From the NCBI GenBank assembly GCA_044346855.1, contig JBIIYJ010000025.1:1-30502 (forward strand): a DNA stretch of 30,502 bases, read 5' to 3'. Source of the DNA: CAIKKV01 sp044346855. GTDB taxonomy: Bacteria; Verrucomicrobiota; Kiritimatiellia; CAIKKV01. Positions within the stretch are counted from its first letter, which is position 1. Each line of letters starts with the position of its first letter. Positions 30,415 to 30,502 of the stretch are shown here, piece after piece. Below the pieces are notes generated by a model that saw nothing but the letters and a program-made list of their open reading frames with translations, searched no databases and had not been told where the DNA came from. The position numbers were made by a program, and so were the translations under genes.

Positions 30415-30502
30415 GCATATGCAAGGATGACGCCACCTTCGCGAAATTCTCCAGCACCTTCTGCCCGTGAAGAAAGGGCGCCTCGTATTGCTCGGGATGG
30501 AA
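30386..30502 (-). CDS. C-terminal end of a gene entering from the right (partial)
   Basis: A 38-codon frame is open from the right edge to TGA at 30386-30388 and reads FHPEQYEAPFLHGQKVLENF, then AKVASSLH and an arginine-rich end. Third codon positions are mostly G/C in the first 25 codons, as in the local genes, which supports coding. I do not recognise the protein. The last dozen residues (MRRRRAPPSV) come from the repeat copy at 30374-30414, so the native C-terminus was probably altered by that element. Confidence 0.5.
   Translation of the reverse strand, partial: FHPEQYEAPFLHGQKVLENFAKVASSLHMRRRRAPPSV

Noticed and set aside
1..30502. tRNA, rRNA, CRISPR arrays, transposase genes and attachment sites
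   Set aside because: Looked for by eye and none was seen; small structured RNAs could be missed without a covariance search.

Overview
The window is a GC-rich, densely coded bacterial segment. Several features point towards the PVC superphylum (Kiritimatiellota, Planctomycetota or Verrucomicrobiota-like): many secreted PQQ-type beta-propeller proteins with the GDWPGWRGPNRDG type of N-terminus, a beta-helix protein, NuoE/NuoF-type redox proteins, and GC-rich dispersed repeats. This is inference from protein style only; there is no rRNA or other marker, and no database search was possible.

Layout. 1-769 (-) is the 5' part of a prenyltransferase/squalene-oxidase-repeat gene cut by the window edge. 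780-2776 (-) is a lower-GC patch with a zinc-finger/TPR protein, a tiny coupled ORF and a BRO/DinD-like protein with its own promoter. 2962-10966 (-) is a five-gene operon: a DUF116-polyprenyl synthase fusion, a GT4-type glycosyltransferase, a PQQ-propeller lipid/export-context protein, a LolD/MacB-type ATPase and a large FtsX-type permease. 11033-11550 (-) is a RelE/ParE-type toxin with its antitoxin, with their own promoter. 11642-24348 (-) is an eleven-gene operon with almost every junction overlapping or within a few bases (largest gap about 30 bp). 24487-25710 (-) is another propeller gene with a good sigma70-like promoter. 25912-28101 (+) holds a secreted beta-helix protein and an AsmA-like anchored protein. 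28125-30170 (-) is a large secreted propeller protein. The last bases hold a direct repeat and the 3' tail of a further minus-strand gene.

The most interesting part is the eleven-gene operon. In transcription order it encodes two exported propellers, an anchored NHL propeller, a small Tat-signal protein with four cysteines, a Tat-signal polyferredoxin, a NosR/NapH-like membrane iron-sulfur protein, a small membrane protein, a NuoE-NuoF fusion with a C-terminal 2[4Fe-4S] domain, an NfnL/GltD-like flavoprotein with a NuoG-like [2Fe-2S] domain but no second dinucleotide-binding domain, an HdrA-N-terminus-like dicluster ferredoxin, and a radical SAM enzyme. No hydrogenase, formate dehydrogenase, quinone-binding subunit or c-type cytochrome is visible. 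I infer a membrane-spanning electron-transfer system that links cytosolic NADH and flavin chemistry to periplasmic iron-sulfur proteins and propeller proteins, with an unknown terminal partner.

The second operon, together with the prenyltransferase-repeat gene at the left edge, looks like an isoprenoid/glycosyl/export locus. The toxin-antitoxin pair and the BRO/TPR patch appear to be later insertions between and beside these two operons, which may once have been contiguous.
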